From positions 1-64,000 of the forward strand of contig NZ_QSTA01000010.1 in NCBI RefSeq assembly GCF_003438075.1: DNA of 64,000 nucleotides, written 5' to 3'. The notes beneath the pieces are model-generated. The model saw only the letters and a program-made list of their open reading frames with translations. It did no database searches and was not told the DNA's origin. This stretch comes from Eubacterium sp. OM08-24 (lineage in GTDB: Bacteria > Bacillota > Clostridia > Oscillospirales > Acutalibacteraceae). Positions within the stretch are counted from its first letter, which is position 1. The number at the start of each line of letters is the position of its first letter. The position numbers and the translations under genes are program-made. This document shows, in pieces, positions 7,023 to 15,085 of the stretch.

Positions 7023-8258
7023 TTAGCCGACCATTCCCGTCGGCATCGTGATTTCCACTTTTTCCGGTGGTAGCTGCAAGTCCTGATACAGAACTCCATT
7101 CCTTATGCTGCCCTTACCGAAGCGTCTGCGGATTGTTTCAATACATTTTTCAAGTCGTTCCAACTTTTCCTGCTTTTCCACATCCATAAATAATCCTATC
7201 TGACGGGGCGTGTCTTGAGGAATAAGATTGATTGCTTGGATTGTTACGGAACGGATTGGATTGTACCAACCATACCTTGCTTCAAAAAGTTGAAATGCTC
7301 TCTTGGCAAGAACCATCGGCGATTGCGTAGGCAAGTCAATCTTGGTCTGCCATTGTCTTGTACATAGTGTGTTATCTCTAATGTGTATGGCAACTCCTTC
7401 GGCACTCAGTCCGTGGACTCGGAGCTTGTGTCCGATGTCTTGGGTCAATTCGAGAAACACGGGCCACACCTGCTCCGGTTTCTCTAAGTCTGCAACTGTC
7501 GTTATACCGTGTCCTACGCTCTTGATAGGCGATACGAAGTCTTTCTTGGCAACAAGGGAAAGGTCATTGCCATTTGCGTAATTCCATAATGCAACTCCGT
7601 TTTTTCCTAATACGCTTCGCAGGAACTCAGGGTCGGTCTGTGCCAAAGCCCCGATGGTACGAATCCCATAGCTGTCTAATGTACGCTGTGTCGCTCTGCC
7701 TACACCGAGCAACTCAGCCGCTGGGAGTTTCCATATCTTTTCTCTGAAAGTATCCTTTAGTATAACCGTTACTGCATCCGGCTTCTTCATATCAGAGCCG
7801 AGTTTTGCAAATATCTTATTAAATGAAACACCAACGGAGATAGTAAGTCCGAGTTCAAACTTAATCGTTTCTCTGATTTTGTTTGCAACTTCCACCGGAG
7901 AGCCGAAAAGACTACCTGTTCCGGTAATATCCAGCCAGCACTCATCCATACCATAAGGTTCTACTTGGTCTGTATATCGTTCGTACACGCTTCTTGCAAG
8001 TTTTGAGTATTTTATATATTCCTCATAATGCGGTGGAACAATAACCAAATCCCGACATTTCTGTTGTGCCTGCCAGACGGTATCTCCGGTTTTCACTTCA
8101 AATGCCTTTGCTTTATAATTCTTAGCAAGGACAATTCCGTGTCGTTCTTCAACAGAACCGCATACAGCAACCGGATATTCTTTCAGAGCAGGGTTAAGCA
8201 TACACTCAACACTTGCATAGAAGTTGTTCATATCGCAATGTAAAATATTTCGAGCCAT
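7023..8258 (-). CDS. Y-family DNA polymerase (DinB/Pol IV-like)
   Basis: The protein has 411 residues. It has the metal-binding motif DMNNFYASVE at the N-terminus and YGMDECWLDITG at ~105, both with the required acidic residues. Helix-hairpin-helix GVGRATQRTLDSYGI and a little-finger domain follow. It performs error-prone translesion synthesis. It heads a minus-strand operon (polymerase, S24-like, hypothetical, ImmA-like, zinc ribbon). Its promoter faces the repressor gene across a region with four repressor-type repeats (8283-8376), so control by that repressor is likely. A second polymerase of this type is at 22066. Confidence 0.93.
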   Translation of the reverse strand: MARNILHCDMNNFYASVECMLNPALKEYPVAVCGSVEERHGIVLAKNYKAKAFEVKTGDTVWQAQQKCRDLVIVPPHYEEYIKYSKLARSVYERYTDQVEPYGMDECWLDITGTGSLFGSPVEVANKIRETIKFELGLTISVGVSFNKIFAKLGSDMKKPDAVTVILKDTFREKIWKLPAAELLGVGRATQRTLDSYGIRTIGALAQTDPEFLRSVLGKNGVALWNYANGNDLSLVAKKDFVSPIKSVGHGITTVADLEKPEQVWPVFLELTQDIGHKLRVHGLSAEGVAIHIRDNTLCTRQWQTKIDLPTQSPMVLAKRAFQLFEARYGWYNPIRSVTIQAINLIPQDTPRQIGLFMDVEKQEKLERLEKCIETIRRRFGKGSIRNGVLYQDLQLPPEKVEITMPTGMVG

Positions 8259-8282
8259 TCTGCGTAACCCCCTTGACTTTTT

Positions 8283-8376
8283 GAGAAGTTTAATATAAAC
8301 TATGAGTAGTTAAACTTCTTACTTGCTATTATACGCAGTTAAACTTCTCTTGTCAAGAGTGTAGACGAAGTTTAAC
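8283..8376. promoter_or_regulatory. Divergent control region with four GAAGTTTAAC operators
   Basis: Four copies of one decamer occur in the 152-bp gap between the divergent polymerase and repressor genes. They are GAAGTTTAA at 8285-8293, GTTAAACTTC at 8309-8318, GTTAAACTTC at 8338-8347 and GAAGTTTAAC at 8367-8376. Two are in each orientation. A candidate binding site for the adjacent XRE repressor is the simplest reading. It would control both the damage operon on the left and the immR/immA pair on the right. Confidence 0.7.
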
Positions 8377-8410
8377 TACATAAATTTAAGACAAGGAGTG
8401 AACAATCAAG

Positions 8411-8821
8411 ATGACATTCGGCGAAAAAGTTAAGAACGAACGAAACAGACTCGGATTAAATCAGGATGAGTTGGCGAAAAAAATCGGCGTTACTCGTAGA
8501 GTTATCAGTTCCTATGAGAATGACAGTTCCCGTCCAAGAGGAACAGAACGCTATAAAAAACTTGCCGAAGCTCTCGGTGTAAATATCAACTATCTTTTAT
8601 CGGAAGATGAAGCATTTATTGCAGATGTTGAAGATAATTACGGACACAGAGGTGCAAAGCAGGCAAAAGAACTTCTAGCAGAAGTAACCAGTTTATTTGC
8701 CGGCGGAGAAATGGCTGACGAAGACATGCGTGAAATGGTTGATGCCATTCAGGAAGCGTACCTTATTGCTAAGAAAAACAACAAGAAATACACACCGAAA
8801 AAGTATCGCAAAGACGAGTAA
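8411..8821 (+). CDS. XRE-family repressor (ImmR-like)
   Basis: The protein has 136 residues. Residues 4-60 form a Cro/CI helix-turn-helix: GEKVKNERNRLGLNQDELAKKIGVTRRVISSYE, then RYKKLAEALGVNINYLL. The C-terminal half is helical and charged. The start follows CAAGGAG. An ImmA-type protease gene follows on the same strand, the same order as the ImmR-ImmA switch of ICEBs1. It most likely represses from the decamer repeats just upstream. Confidence 0.88.
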   Translation: MTFGEKVKNERNRLGLNQDELAKKIGVTRRVISSYENDSSRPRGTERYKKLAEALGVNINYLLSEDEAFIADVEDNYGHRGAKQAKELLAEVTSLFAGGEMADEDMREMVDAIQEAYLIAKKNNKKYTPKKYRKDE

Positions 8822-8921
8822 CCTCTCGCTGTGCGTTGTCCGTTTTATGGGACAGCAGATGGTTTATAATAAAAATGGATAATATATCTGTTATAATGGC
8901 ACTGCAAGGGAGGTGAGCCGT

Positions 8922-9455
8922 TTGGGATATAATACGCAGGATGAGATTGTCAAGATAGTGAACCGGCTCATCAAACGATGTGGCACTCGTAATCCATATA
9001 AAGTCGCTGATGAGCTTGGGATACATATTCTCTATCGAGATTTTACGAAACAGCGTGGAGCATACAAGGTAATCTTGAAGAATCGATTTATCTTTCTTCA
9101 GAACGGTTTGCACCCTGTTATTGAACAAATCGTATTATGGCACGAAATCGGACACGATGTTCTTCATCGCCAAGAAGCAGTTTCAGCCGGAGGATTCAAA
9201 GAATTTAATATCTTTGATATGCGTGAAAACCGGATGGAATATGAAGCCAATGTCTTTGCAGCTCAGGCTTCTTTACCGGACGATACGATTATTGGATATA
9301 TTAAACAGGGGTATGATATTCAGCAAATTGCTCGCTGTATGCACTCAGACATAAATCTTGTCGCTTTGAAAGTTGATACTCTCAATTCACAAGGCTACAA
9401 TTTTAGAAAACAGGAACATAGAAACGACTTTCTCAGATATAACAGAAAAATGTAA
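8922..9455 (+). CDS. ImmA/IrrE-family metalloprotease
   Basis: The protein has ~177 residues. A TTG at 8922 lies 6 nt after GGGAGGTG and is preferred over the GTG at 8913, which overlaps the ribosome site. The HExxH motif is in VLWHEIGHDVLH, with a third-ligand candidate in NRMEYEANVFAAQASLP. Known ImmA proteins cleave ImmR-type repressors to start excision. The partner repressor is directly upstream (8411-8821). The C-terminal MHSDINLVALKVDTLN is the usual family tail. Confidence 0.85.
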   Translation: MGYNTQDEIVKIVNRLIKRCGTRNPYKVADELGIHILYRDFTKQRGAYKVILKNRFIFLQNGLHPVIEQIVLWHEIGHDVLHRQEAVSAGGFKEFNIFDMRENRMEYEANVFAAQASLPDDTIIGYIKQGYDIQQIARCMHSDINLVALKVDTLNSQGYNFRKQEHRNDFLRYNRKM

Positions 9456-9491
9456 AGACCGTCAATTCTCGAATGAGATCTGACGGTCTTT
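9454..9491 (+). terminator. Hairpin after the immA-like gene
   Basis: A perfect 11-bp stem, AAAGACCGTCA (9454-9464) with TGACGGTCTTT (9481-9491), encloses a 16-nt loop and begins at the stop codon. The downstream T-run is only three, so it may act as a weak terminator. The 150 bp from 9492 to 9644 hold no gene and mark the passage into the redox cargo. Confidence 0.65.
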
Positions 9492-9644
9492 GCATTACTT
9501 CGATTTCCATTCATATTTCAGTGTAAAAAGTTCAGTATTCAAATTCTGATTATTTATAGTAAATATGGTCTATCAAAATGACTATTTTCTGCTTCATTAT
9601 TTAACTTAACCAAACAATTCCTATGCATAAAGGCGGAATTCACT

Positions 9645-10571
9645 TTACATTTTCCCTATATATTTTTCTGCCATATGTACTGCCATAGCACCATCTGCAA
9701 CAGCTGTTACTATCTGACGAAGTAACTTTGTTCTGACATCTCCTACAGCATAAACACCCGGAATACTCGTTTCAGTGTTTTCACCTGCCACAATATATCC
9801 TTTATTATCCAGTTCTATCTGATTATCTAAAAAATCTGTTGTCGGTTTTCTTCCTATACTCACAAACAGGCCGTCACATTCTATAATGTTTTCTTCTCCT
9901 GTAACTGTATCTTTCAACCGCACACCAGTTAATCGTTCTCCATAAATCAGTTCATTTACTGTATTGTTCCATCGAAACTCTATATTTTCAGTTTTCATCA
10001 GCTGGTCATGGTAGATTTTCGTTGCACGTAATGTATCTCTTCGATGAACAATGATGACTTTCTTAGCAATTCGACTTAAAAGAACAGCATCTGATACAGC
10101 AGAATTTCCACCACCAACAACCACCACGATCTTATCTTTATAAAACATACCATCACAGGAGGCACAATAAGCAACCCCATGACCTATCAATTCTTTTTCT
10201 TTAGCGAGACCAAGTTCTCTTGGATTTGCTCCAGTAGCAATCACTACTGTTTTCCCAATATAAATTTCCGAACTAGTTTCTACTCTCTTAAGCTTTCCTG
10301 TTAAATCCATATTAAAAACTTCAGCATATTCACTTTTAGCGCCAAATTTTTCCGCCTGTTTTTGCATTTTCTCTGCCAATGAAAATCAGTCAATTCCATT
10401 TTCAAAACCAGGATAGTTATCAATCTGCCAGGTCAATGACATCTGACCACCTGCAGATAATTTTTCTAAAACAATTGTATCAAATCCTGCTCTGGCTGCG
10501 TATAATGCTGAAGTATACCCTCCAGGTCCTCCCCCCACGATAATCATATCGTAAACATGATTTTCATTCAT
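9645..10571 (-). pseudogene. trxB: Thioredoxin reductase, split by an in-frame TGA
   Basis: The ATG at 10571 has a strong AAGGAGG. Codons 1-61 give MIIVGGGPGGYTSALYAARAG (FAD GxGxxG) up to FENGID, then TGA at 10388-10386. Reading resumes in the same frame with FSLAEKMQKQAEKFGA and runs to 9645. The whole reading is 308 residues, the normal TrxB length. The redox site CASC, the NADP GGGNSA motif and the FAD GVYAVGDV motif all lie after the stop. The TGA replaces a Gly codon in this family (GGA to TGA). The gene is broken unless readthrough or internal initiation (TTG at 10379) occurs. Confidence 0.88.
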
Positions 10572-10586
10572 ACAGCAGTCCTCCTT

Positions 10587-10910
10587 TTATTTTTCCAATG
10601 CTTCATTAATAAAATTCTCTATCATTATTTTTGATTCAGGTGCAACAATAGAATCTATTGCCTTTCCATCTCGATATAAAACCAGCGTAGGAATTATCTC
10701 AATCTTTTCAGCTTCTGCAATCTGTGGTTCTTCATCAATATTTACTTTTCCAGCAATAAGAATATCGCTGTATTCTTCACTTATTTTTTCATAAGCCGCT
10801 CCAATTCTACGGCAATAACCACACCAAGGTGCCCAGAAATCAACCAAAACCGGTTTTTCTTTATGAATTAATTGTCCAAACTTTTCTTTATTTATATTTA
10901 TTGATGTCAT
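10587..10910 (-). CDS. Thioredoxin with a WCGYC active site
   Basis: The protein has 107 residues. The ATG at 10910 follows AGGAGAAGGAG; the in-frame ATG at 10952 has no ribosome site and overlaps the promoter. The fold is standard: VLVDFWAPWCGYCRRI, then NIDEEPQIAEAEKIEIIPTLVLYRDGK with the cis-Pro in IPT. The usual CGPC is CGYC, which normally shifts the redox potential. It is transcribed with trxB (15-nt gap) from a promoter carrying operator site 1 (10969-10981). Confidence 0.9.
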   Translation of the reverse strand: MTSININKEKFGQLIHKEKPVLVDFWAPWCGYCRRIGAAYEKISEEYSDILIAGKVNIDEEPQIAEAEKIEIIPTLVLYRDGKAIDSIVAPESKIMIENFINEALEK

Positions 10911-10940
10911 ATTTTTCAACTCCTTCTCCTGTTTGAACTT

Positions 10941-10981
10941 AATATACCTCATAAAAAGTCTTACTTCAGTGATGATATCAC
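10941..10981 (-). promoter_or_regulatory. Promoter with Crp-type operator, site 1 (trxA-trxB)
   Basis: The palindrome GTGATGATATCAC is at 10969-10981. On the minus strand a -10 TATATT lies at 10946-10941, giving a predicted start near 10934. The palindrome centre is then 41 bp upstream. The -35 hexamer (CTGAAG) is poor and directly adjoins the operator. This is the layout of class II Crp/Fnr-activated promoters. The same geometry occurs at two more promoters here. Confidence 0.75.
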
Positions 10982-11047
10982 AGAAAAGATAATTTACTTT
11001 ATTACACTTCTTTTTATTTCTATTTATGGCATATGCCAGTTACATAA

Positions 11048-11076
11048 TTGACACATCTAAAAAAAGAAAGTATACT
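11048..11076 (+). promoter_or_regulatory. Consensus promoter of the Crp/Fnr regulator
   Basis: TTGACA at 11048-11053, a 17-bp spacer and TATACT at 11071-11076 form a near-perfect housekeeping promoter. It ends 24 bp before the regulator ATG at 11101. It needs no activator, in contrast with the three operator-bearing promoters. No copy of the GTGAT-N3-ATCAC site overlaps it; the nearest (10969-10981) is ~70 bp upstream. Confidence 0.8.
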
Positions 11077-11100
11077 ATGTTCGTAAAGGAGATAACGGTT

Positions 11101-11760
11101 ATGAACTTCGAAAATTGTTTTCCACTATGGAATGACTTAAATACAACACAGAAAAAAATAATTTCAGACAATCTAATCACACAGTATGTAAAAAAAGGGA
11201 CAATCATTCACAATGGAAACCTGGATTGCACTGGATTATTACTGGTTAAATCCGGGCAGCTTCGAACCTACATACTTTCAGATGAAGGACGAGAGATTAC
11301 ACTTTACCGTCTGTTCGATATGGATATGTGTCTTTTATCCGCTTCATGTATCATGCGGTCTATTCAATTTGAAGTAACCATTGAAGCAGAAAAAGATACG
11401 GATCTTTGGATCATCCCTGCTGAAATCTATAAGGGCATCATGAAAGAATCTGCTCCTGTCGCAAACTATACCAATGAGTTAATGGCTACCCGTTTTTCTG
11501 ATGTCATGTGGCTGATTGAACAGATTATGTGGAAGAGTTTGGATAAGCGTGTTGCTTCATTTCTTTTAGAAGAGACCTCTATCGAAGGAACAAACGAGCT
11601 GAAAATCACTCATGAGACGATTGCTAATCATCTTGGTTCCCACAGGGAAGTTATCACTCGAATGCTTCGATACTTTCAAGGCGAGGGTCTCGTCAAACTC
11701 TCCCGCGGCAAAATCACAATCCTTGATCCAAAAAGACTGGAAACACTCCAAAGGTCATGA
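11101..11760 (+). CDS. Crp/Fnr-family transcription regulator of the redox cargo
   Basis: The protein has 219 residues. The ATG at 11101 follows AAAGGAG, preferred over upstream ATGs. Residues ~15-120 form the cyclic-nucleotide-binding fold (VKKGTIIHNG, KSGQLRTYI, REITLYRL). Residues ~145-215 are the winged helix, with ITHETIANHLGSHREVITRMLRYF. The recognition helix carries R-E-x-x-x-R, as in Crp (R180, E181, R185). Cysteines occur near residues 6 and 43 and as CLLSASC around 80, but not in the Fnr 4Fe-4S spacing. It is divergent from trxA-trxB and probably activates the surrounding genes. The signal is unknown; a thiol-redox signal is one option. Confidence 0.88.
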   Translation: MNFENCFPLWNDLNTTQKKIISDNLITQYVKKGTIIHNGNLDCTGLLLVKSGQLRTYILSDEGREITLYRLFDMDMCLLSASCIMRSIQFEVTIEAEKDTDLWIIPAEIYKGIMKESAPVANYTNELMATRFSDVMWLIEQIMWKSLDKRVASFLLEETSIEGTNELKITHETIANHLGSHREVITRMLRYFQGEGLVKLSRGKITILDPKRLETLQRS

Positions 11761-11785
11761 AACTATTTTTCTATAACATATAAAG

Positions 11786-11843
11786 AAGAATCCTCCATTT
11801 ATCAGAATTATGAAAGTCATTCTAATAAATGGGGGATCTTTTT
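11786..11843 (+). terminator. Terminator of the Crp/Fnr regulator gene
   Basis: ATCCTCCATTTAT (from 11790) pairs with ATAAATGGGGGAT (11825-11837), followed by CTTTTT. The stem is ~13 bp with one G-T pair. It ends the plus-strand regulator and can also act on the converging minus-strand CoA-disulfide reductase gene that stops at 11882. Confidence 0.8.
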
Positions 11844-11881
11844 ATGCTATAAGAAAATTATAAAAATATCGTGATTATTTT

Positions 11882-13573
11882 TTAATAATCCATACCACAT
11901 GCATATGCCCTTTCAATCAGCGCACGGTCATTGACCACTGCATCATAGAAGCGAAATCCGCCAGAGAAATTATACGTTTCATAACCGTTTCCTTCCAGAA
12001 TACGGCTCGCAATATAACTGCGCAGACCACTCTGGCATATCAGATACACAGGCTTTCCTATCTCAATTTCACTAATTCGTTCTCTCAGTTCATCTACAGG
12101 TATGTTTTTGAATCCATCAATATGCCCCATGCTGAATTCACCTACAGTTCTCACATCTAGCAACACCACATCTTTATCTTTAGAAATCTTGTCCATATCT
12201 TCCAAATGCCATTGCTTTAATGTCCCTTTTGCAATATTGTCTATCATAAATCCAGCCATGTTTACCGGATCCTTGGCAGAAGAATAAGGTGGTGCATATG
12301 CCAGATCCAGATCTTTCAACTGAGTTGCATTCAGCCCCGCATGAATTGCTGTTGCCAGCACATCAATACGTTTATCAACTCCTTCATATCCAATAATCTG
12401 AGCGCCAAGCAAACGATAGCTCTCTTTTTCAAAAATCACCTTCATGGTCATCACTTTTCCACCAGGATAGTAACCGGCATGACTCATAGGAGAAAGAATT
12501 ACTGTATCTACCTCTAATCCTGACTTTTTGGCATTGGTTTCATTGATACCTGTAGTGGCTGCTGTCATATCAAACACTTTTATAACGGAGCTTCCCTGAC
12601 TACCCAAGTAACGACTATCACCGCCACAAATATTATCAGCGATGATTCTGCCCTGTTTATTGGCTGGTCCTGCCAAAGAGATCAGCGCATCATTACCCGT
12701 AACATAATGTTTTACCTGAACTGCATCACCTGCAGCATAAATATCCGGTACAGAGGTTTCCATTCTGTCATTCACTACAATACTTTCCTTGATGCCAAGT
12801 TCCAGACCGGCTTCTTTTGCTAATACTGTGTCTGGTGTGACTCCGATTGCCAGAACTACCATATCAGCCTGAAGGGATGGATTATCTTTCAACAGAACCT
12901 CCACTCCGTTGTCTTTTTCTTTAAATCCTTCTACTGTATAGCCCAGTACCAGTTTTATCCCATGCTTTCTCATTTCATTATGAATCATGGATGCCATATC
13001 CGGGTCAAAAGGATTCATCAGCTGCTTAGGCCGCTGGACAATCGTAACATCCATGCCAAGCTCCATCAAATTTTCTGCCAGTTCCAGACCAATAAAACCG
13101 CCACCTGCCAATACAGCCGATTTTGGATGATTCTTATTTATATATTCCTTTATCCGAAAAGTGTCTTCTACAGTACGAAGTGTAAAAAGTTTATCAATAC
13201 CAACTCCGGGAAGTCTCGGCTGTGTTGGCTTTGCACCTGGAGAGAGGATCAGCTTATCATAGTTTTCTTCAAATATTTCACCGTTTTCTAAATTCTTAAC
13301 TGAAACAGTTTTACATTCGGGATGTATTGAGATAACTTCATGATGAATTTTCATGTTAATACGGAAGCGTTTAAAAAAACTCTCTGGTGTCTGTAGTGTA
13401 AGTTCTTCTGGGTCTGTGATCACGTCTCCAATATAATATGGAAGTCCACAATTTGCATAGGATATGTATCCGGATCTTTCAAACACAGTAATTTCAGCAT
13501 GCTCATTCAGTCTGCGTATTCTTGCTGCGGCTGTAGCTCCTCCGGCTACACCTCCTACAATTATTACCTTCAT
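11882..13573 (-). CDS. CoA-disulfide reductase/NADH oxidase with C-terminal rhodanese domain
   Basis: The protein has 563 residues from the ATG at 13573. The FAD site is MKVIIVGGVAGGATAAARIRR. The single active Cys lies in GYISYANCGLPYYIG, as in CoADR. The NAD site is AVLAGGGFIGLELAENL, and there is a dimer domain with YAPPYSSAKDPVN. From ~470 a rhodanese domain follows (VVLLDVRTVGEFSMGHIDG) with catalytic Cys in YLICQSGLRSYIA. This CoADR-RHD type reduces CoA disulfide or persulfides with NAD(P)H and channels sulfane sulfur. It starts one nt after the stop of a free-standing rhodanese gene, in an operon with thioredoxin. Confidence 0.93.
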   Translation of the reverse strand: MKVIIVGGVAGGATAAARIRRLNEHAEITVFERSGYISYANCGLPYYIGDVITDPEELTLQTPESFFKRFRINMKIHHEVISIHPECKTVSVKNLENGEIFEENYDKLILSPGAKPTQPRLPGVGIDKLFTLRTVEDTFRIKEYINKNHPKSAVLAGGGFIGLELAENLMELGMDVTIVQRPKQLMNPFDPDMASMIHNEMRKHGIKLVLGYTVEGFKEKDNGVEVLLKDNPSLQADMVVLAIGVTPDTVLAKEAGLELGIKESIVVNDRMETSVPDIYAAGDAVQVKHYVTGNDALISLAGPANKQGRIIADNICGGDSRYLGSQGSSVIKVFDMTAATTGINETNAKKSGLEVDTVILSPMSHAGYYPGGKVMTMKVIFEKESYRLLGAQIIGYEGVDKRIDVLATAIHAGLNATQLKDLDLAYAPPYSSAKDPVNMAGFMIDNIAKGTLKQWHLEDMDKISKDKDVVLLDVRTVGEFSMGHIDGFKNIPVDELRERISEIEIGKPVYLICQSGLRSYIASRILEGNGYETYNFSGGFRFYDAVVNDRALIERAYACGMDY

Positions 13574-13574
13574 C

Positions 13575-13895
13575 TTATTTTTCCACCTTTCCTGAGTAAG
13601 CTGCAATGCCACCGATATTATTTACTTTAGAATATCCCATTCGTTGCAACATCCCAGTTGCCTGACGGCTCCGGGAACCGGAATAACAGTATACAAACAG
13701 AGGGATATCCTTATTCTTCGCTACAGAAACAATATTGTCTAGTTGCTGCAACGGCACATTTTTACTTTCTGGTATATGTCCTTCCTGATATTCCTGCGGA
13801 GTACGGACATCCAGCAGAACTGCACCAGCAGTCCTTTTATATTCTTCTATGCCTTGATTAATATTCGACTGTTTAAAGAGATCGAAAAATCCCAT
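13575..13895 (-). CDS. Single-domain rhodanese (sulfurtransferase)
   Basis: The protein has 106 residues, starting at the ATG at 13895 after AGGGGGG. VLLDVRTPQEYQEGHIPESKNVP and the Cys loop VYCYSGSRSRQA identify a single-domain rhodanese. The active loop CYSGSR is complete. It sits between thioredoxin and CoADR-rhodanese, with 13-nt and 1-nt gaps, so the three form one sulfur/thiol operon. Confidence 0.92.
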   Translation of the reverse strand: MGFFDLFKQSNINQGIEEYKRTAGAVLLDVRTPQEYQEGHIPESKNVPLQQLDNIVSVAKNKDIPLFVYCYSGSRSRQATGMLQRMGYSKVNNIGGIAAYSGKVEK

Positions 13896-13908
13896 TAGCA
13901 CACCCCCC

Positions 13909-14214
13909 CTAAAGCATTTCTAAAATCGCATTCTTAGGTCTCGCCCCTGAAACCTGCTGTACAATCTTCCCATTCTTCATAACCACTAAAGTTGGAATGC
14001 TCATAATACTGAACTTATTTGCCAGTTCAGGCTCTTCATCTACATTAATCTTTCCAACTTTAATATCTCTACGCTCACTTGCAATCTCCTCTACAATAGG
14101 TACTACCATACGGCAAGGCGCACACCAAGATGCCCAAAAATCTAAAAGAACGGGTTTATCGGAATTCAGTACTTCGTTCTGAAAATTATTTTTATTGATA
14201 TTAATAGCAGACAT
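13909..14214 (-). CDS. Thioredoxin with a WCAPC active site
   Basis: The protein has 101 residues. LLDFWASWCAPCRMVVPIVEEIA is the active-site helix and SIMSIPTLVVMKNG contains the cis-Pro. CAPC differs from the usual CGPC. It is the first gene of the operon with rhodanese and CoADR, driven by the promoter with operator site 2. It is a paralogue of the WCGYC thioredoxin at 10587; both keep the NVDEEPELA-type segment. Confidence 0.93.
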   Translation of the reverse strand: MSAININKNNFQNEVLNSDKPVLLDFWASWCAPCRMVVPIVEEIASERRDIKVGKINVDEEPELANKFSIMSIPTLVVMKNGKIVQQVSGARPKNAILEML

Positions 14215-14251
14215 TTTACAGTCCTCCTTATCTTTTTCTTTTTGTAGATTT

Positions 14252-14292
14252 ATTATAGTCTTAATTTCATTTATTTTCCGTGATTACATCAC
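14252..14292 (-). promoter_or_regulatory. Promoter with Crp-type operator, site 2 (thioredoxin-rhodanese-CoADR)
   Basis: The palindrome GTGATTACATCAC is at 14280-14292. A perfect TATAAT on the minus strand is at 14257-14252, with a predicted start near 14245. The palindrome centre (14286) lies 41 bp upstream. The -35 hexamer is CGGAAA, a poor match directly beside the operator. Confidence 0.78.
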
Positions 14293-14306
14293 CATACCTC
14301 ATTAAC

Positions 14307-15053
14307 TTAACTTCTTGCCATACCATCTACACTTAATATAACACCTGTAATGTAACTCGCCTCATCTGAAGCAAGAAACACAAACGCATTGGCAATATCT
14401 TCTGGCTGTCCAAGACGACGCAATGGAATTCTTTCAATCATAGGTTCGATAACTTCCTTTGGCACGGCCTTCATCATATCAGTTTCTGTAATCCCAGGTG
14501 CAACAGCATTAACACGAATACCTTTAGGTCCTAGTTCTCTTGCTAATGATACAGTCAATCCGTTTACTGCAAACTTCGATGCCGGATAAGCAAACCCACT
14601 TGGCTGTCCCGAAATACTCACCATGGAAGAAGTTGAGAGAATGACCCCCTTGCCTCTTGCCACCATACATTCTGCTGCTACACGAGTAGTATTAAATACT
14701 CCTTTTACATTTAGATCCATGACTTTATCAAAAGTCTCCTCTGTATAATCCATAAATGAGGTGTTTTCTGAAATCCCTGCATTATTTACCAGTATGTCGA
14801 CACATCCATATTTTTCAGTTGCCTCTTTAAAAGCCTTTCTGACAGACTCCATGCTTGCCAGATTTGGACTAATTCCAGCAACTATTGCATTGGGATATTT
14901 TTCTTTTAATTTATCTACAGCAACATCTGCCGATTCCTGTGAACTTGCTGCCAACACAACTGAAGCACCTTCCTTCAAGAATTTATCAGCTGTAGCAAAT
15001 CCTATACCACGGCTTCCACCAGTAATGATTGCAACTTTATCTTTTAATCTCAT
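14307..15053 (-). CDS. Short-chain dehydrogenase/reductase (FabG-like)
   Basis: The protein has 248 residues. TGGSRGIGFATA is the Rossmann glycine motif and NNAG is present. The catalytic Ser is in SSMVSISG, with Tyr and Lys in YPASK; VNAVAPGITETDM follows. It is a classical SDR that reduces a ketone or oxidises an alcohol with NAD(P). The true substrate is not evident. It has its own operator-bearing promoter (site 3), so it belongs to the same regulon as the thioredoxins. Confidence 0.92.
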   Translation of the reverse strand: MRLKDKVAIITGGSRGIGFATADKFLKEGASVVLAASSQESADVAVDKLKEKYPNAIVAGISPNLASMESVRKAFKEATEKYGCVDILVNNAGISENTSFMDYTEETFDKVMDLNVKGVFNTTRVAAECMVARGKGVILSTSSMVSISGQPSGFAYPASKFAVNGLTVSLARELGPKGIRVNAVAPGITETDMMKAVPKEVIEPMIERIPLRRLGQPEDIANAFVFLASDEASYITGVILSVDGMARS

Positions 15054-15085
15054 TTAGACTACCTCCTTACTTTGTTTGTAGTTAC

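Noticed and set aside
10380-10400. TGA in trxB as selenocysteine, with a small TTTTC/GAAAA hairpin just after it
   Set aside because: The position is a conserved Gly, not a redox Cys, and the stem is short with no SECIS-like loop G/U signal that I can see. A point mutation GGA to TGA is simpler.
13418-13430. TGTGATCACG as a further Crp-type operator
   Set aside because: The half-sites have no 3-bp spacer and it lies inside the CoADR coding region with no promoter near it.
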